This document shows positions 32,779 through 34,449 of a stretch of DNA of 34,449 nt, one piece after another. The notes below the pieces were generated by a model. The model was not told the origin of the DNA and did not search any database. It was given only the letters and a program-made list of their open reading frames with translations. Position numbers and translations under genes: made by a program. Location of the stretch: contig DATLYH010000211.1 in the NCBI GenBank assembly GCA_035575035.1, positions 1 to 34,449 of the forward strand, written 5' to 3'. Each line of letters begins with the position of its first letter. Position 1 is the stretch's first letter. The stretch is from DATLYH01 sp035575035. GTDB lineage: Bacteria > Planctomycetota > Planctomycetia > Gemmatales > Gemmataceae.

Positions 32779-34260
32779 ATGACTCGCCACACGCGTCGTG
32801 ACTTTCTGAAAACCACTCTGGCGGCGGCCGCCACCGTCACCATCGCCGGCACCAAGGCGTCCGGCCGGGTGCTGGGCGCCAACGACACTATCCGCGTCGG
32901 CGTCGCCGGCCTGAACGGCCGGGGCGGCTCCCATGTCAATGCCTTTTCCGGCATGCAAAATGTCGAGATCGCCTACCTGATCGACCCCGATACGCGGACC
33001 TTCGCCCGGCACATCCGGACCATCGAGTCCCGGGGCGGCAAGACCCCCAAGACGGTCCAGGACGTCCGCAAGGCGCTGGAGGACAAGGATCTCGACGTCA
33101 TCAGCATCGCCACCCCCAACCACTGGCACGCCCTGATGACCATCTGGGCCTGCCAGGCGGGCAAGGATGTTTACGTGGAAAAGCCGGCCAGCCATAACAT
33201 CCATGAGGGGCGGATCGCCGTCGAAACCGCCCGCAAGTACAAGCGGATCGTGCAGCACGGCACCCAGAGCCGCAGCGGCAGTTTTGCCATGATCCCCGAG
33301 TTGGTCAAGTCGGGCCGCTACGGCAAACTGCTCGTGTCGCGCGGCCTGTGCTACAAGGACGGCGGCACTGGCCGGAACACCCGTGGCAACATCGGCTTTG
33401 CACCGCCGAAGGCCCCGCCCGCCGAGCTCGACTTCAACATCTGGCTGGGGCCGGCCCCCGAGCAGCCGTACCATGAGAACTTAGTCCACTATCGCTGGCA
33501 CTGGTTCTGGGACTTCGGCAACGGCGACATCGGCAACCAGGGGGTGCACGAGATGGACAAGGCCCGCTGGGCCATCCCCGGTGCCACCCTCCCCAAGAGC
33601 GTCATCAGCCTGGGCGGCCGGATCGGCTTCAAGGACCAGGGCCAGACCGCCTGCACCCAGATCGCCATCATGGACTTCGGCGAGACGCAGTTGATCTTCG
33701 AGGTGCGCGGCCTGAAGACCAAGCCGTATCTGGGCGAGACGATCGGCAACATCCTCCACTTCGAGCAGGGTGTGGTCACCGGCGGCCGGGGCGGTTTTAT
33801 GTTCCATCCCAAGAACGGCGGCAAGCCGGAGCCGGTGGCCAAGGTCGAGTACAAGCGCGGCCCGACCGGCGGCCGGGGCGAGGACAGCCACTTCAGCAAC
33901 TTCATCGCCGCTGTCCGCAGCCGCAAGGTCGAGGACCTCAACGCTGATATCCTTGAGGGGCACCTCTCCAGCGCCCTGATCCACCTGGCCAACGCCTCGT
34001 ATCGCCTTGGCGACCCGGTACCGTTTAGCCCGCGAACCCGGGCCCTGGCTGGCAACCCCGACGCCGAGGACGCCCTCATCCGGATGGAGGAGCACCTGGC
34101 CAAGGAGTGCAACATCAAGCTCGACGACTGGAAGCTGATCGTCGGCCGCAAGCTGATCGTGGACGCCTCGACCGAGCGGGTCACCAATGTCCCCGAGGCG
34201 AACCAGCTGCTGACGCGCAACTACCGCAAGCCGTTCGTCGTGCCGGACAAGGTGGTGTAA
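32779..34260 (+). CDS. Tat-exported Gfo/Idh/MocA-family oxidoreductase
   Basis: The product (493 aa) opens with a twin-arginine signal, TRRDFLKTTLAAAATVTIAG, so the folded NAD(P)-loaded enzyme is exported. The Rossmann motif GLNGRG is at residues 44-49 after IRVGVA, and EKP at 134-136 (DVYVEKPASHN) binds the cofactor region. The C-terminal domain includes WFWDFGNGDIGNQGVHEMDK. Such proteins are greatly expanded in planctomycetes and act on sugars or sugar derivatives; the substrate cannot be told. The ATG at 32779 has GAGAGGG about 9 nt upstream. Confidence 0.93.
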   Translation: MTRHTRRDFLKTTLAAAATVTIAGTKASGRVLGANDTIRVGVAGLNGRGGSHVNAFSGMQNVEIAYLIDPDTRTFARHIRTIESRGGKTPKTVQDVRKALEDKDLDVISIATPNHWHALMTIWACQAGKDVYVEKPASHNIHEGRIAVETARKYKRIVQHGTQSRSGSFAMIPELVKSGRYGKLLVSRGLCYKDGGTGRNTRGNIGFAPPKAPPAELDFNIWLGPAPEQPYHENLVHYRWHWFWDFGNGDIGNQGVHEMDKARWAIPGATLPKSVISLGGRIGFKDQGQTACTQIAIMDFGETQLIFEVRGLKTKPYLGETIGNILHFEQGVVTGGRGGFMFHPKNGGKPEPVAKVEYKRGPTGGRGEDSHFSNFIAAVRSRKVEDLNADILEGHLSSALIHLANASYRLGDPVPFSPRTRALAGNPDAEDALIRMEEHLAKECNIKLDDWKLIVGRKLIVDASTERVTNVPEANQLLTRNYRKPFVVPDKVV

Positions 34261-34372
34261 GACGGGATCATGCCCTGCGGCCGCCGCTTGCGGCTTAGGA
34301 CTACCGGGCAAAACCCCTTGGCGTGCAGCTGCGCTTCCGTAGTGTCAGCTGTACCCCAAGAGGATACGTCCG

Positions 34373-34449
34373 ATGCAACTGACCGACTTCGTCCGCGATG
34401 TTCCCAACGACGTCTGGGCCGTCTTCGAACCGGTACTGCCCCCCGTGGT
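34373..34449 (+). CDS. IS5-type transposase, N-terminus only (runs off the window)
   Basis: An ATG with GAGGA 8 nt upstream reads MQLTDFVRDVPNDVWAVFEP then VLPPV to the last base. The pattern of a Trp followed by a small domain ending in EPxLPP is typical of the DUF4096 domain at the start of IS5-group transposases. The DDE domain is beyond the window, and no terminal inverted repeat can be confirmed. The 34261-34372 gap contains a half REP-like motif (GCCGCTTGCGGCTTA). Confidence 0.6.
   Translation, partial: MQLTDFVRDVPNDVWAVFEPVLPPV

Overview
The window is high-GC DNA that looks like a Gemmataceae-type planctomycete. Three things suggest this: a giant surface protein opening with a basic leader and an LExxPLEExR-like motif, a Tat-exported Gfo/Idh/MocA oxidoreductase, and many secreted proteins of unknown role. 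The assignment is inferred from gene content; there is no rRNA or other marker in the window.

Layout. Positions 1-9.3 kb hold ordinary accessory and housekeeping genes: an exopolysaccharide-type sugar transferase (-), a frameshifted hypothetical gene (+), a two-gene exported operon (beta-propeller-like protein and transglutaminase-like protein, +), then a minus-strand set (D-2-hydroxyacid dehydrogenase, DinB-like protein, SUMF1-like protein). Positions 9.6-13.9 kb hold an HPPK (FolK) domain fused to an SDR domain, a small hypothetical gene, a kynurenine-formamidase-type cyclase, and CTP synthase (pyrG). Positions 28.3-34.4 kb hold a YtpQ/DUF1444-like gene, a YyaL/DUF255 thioredoxin-fold protein, two tandem small exported paralogues with a shared leader, a Gfo/Idh/MocA oxidoreductase, and the first codons of an IS5-type transposase.

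The most interesting part is 14.1-26.5 kb. A sigma70-like promoter precedes a 2205-residue protein built of about 1370 residues of beta-helix repeats, a pre-toxin region, a complete Hint autoprotease domain and a C-terminal nuclease-like toxin domain with paired histidines. A SUKH (SMI1/KNR4) immunity gene overlaps its stop codon by one base. Downstream lies an array of displaced modules: a DUF2262-like orphan immunity gene, a 3' fragment of a SUKH gene, a promoterless and startless Hint-end plus WHH-nuclease cassette with its own SUKH gene, the last 23 codons of another toxin followed by a third SUKH gene, an orphan beta-helix fragment, and a frameshifted effector-like fragment. Three copies of a junction repeat separate these modules. 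About 233 bp of the Hint coding sequence in the silent WHH cassette aligns without gaps (about 90% by hand count) to the Hint of the giant gene. This is the arrangement expected if the giant protein swaps its toxic tip by homologous recombination, as described for Rhs and CdiA orphan modules, but here on a planctomycete beta-helix/Hint scaffold.

A second theme is short palindromic elements (about 50-94 nt, encoding peptides like PSPPTPLPPRGERG) inserted in frame in three genes, including the essential pyrG. A third is the REP-like GC-rich hairpin family at 1-40 and 7856-7942.
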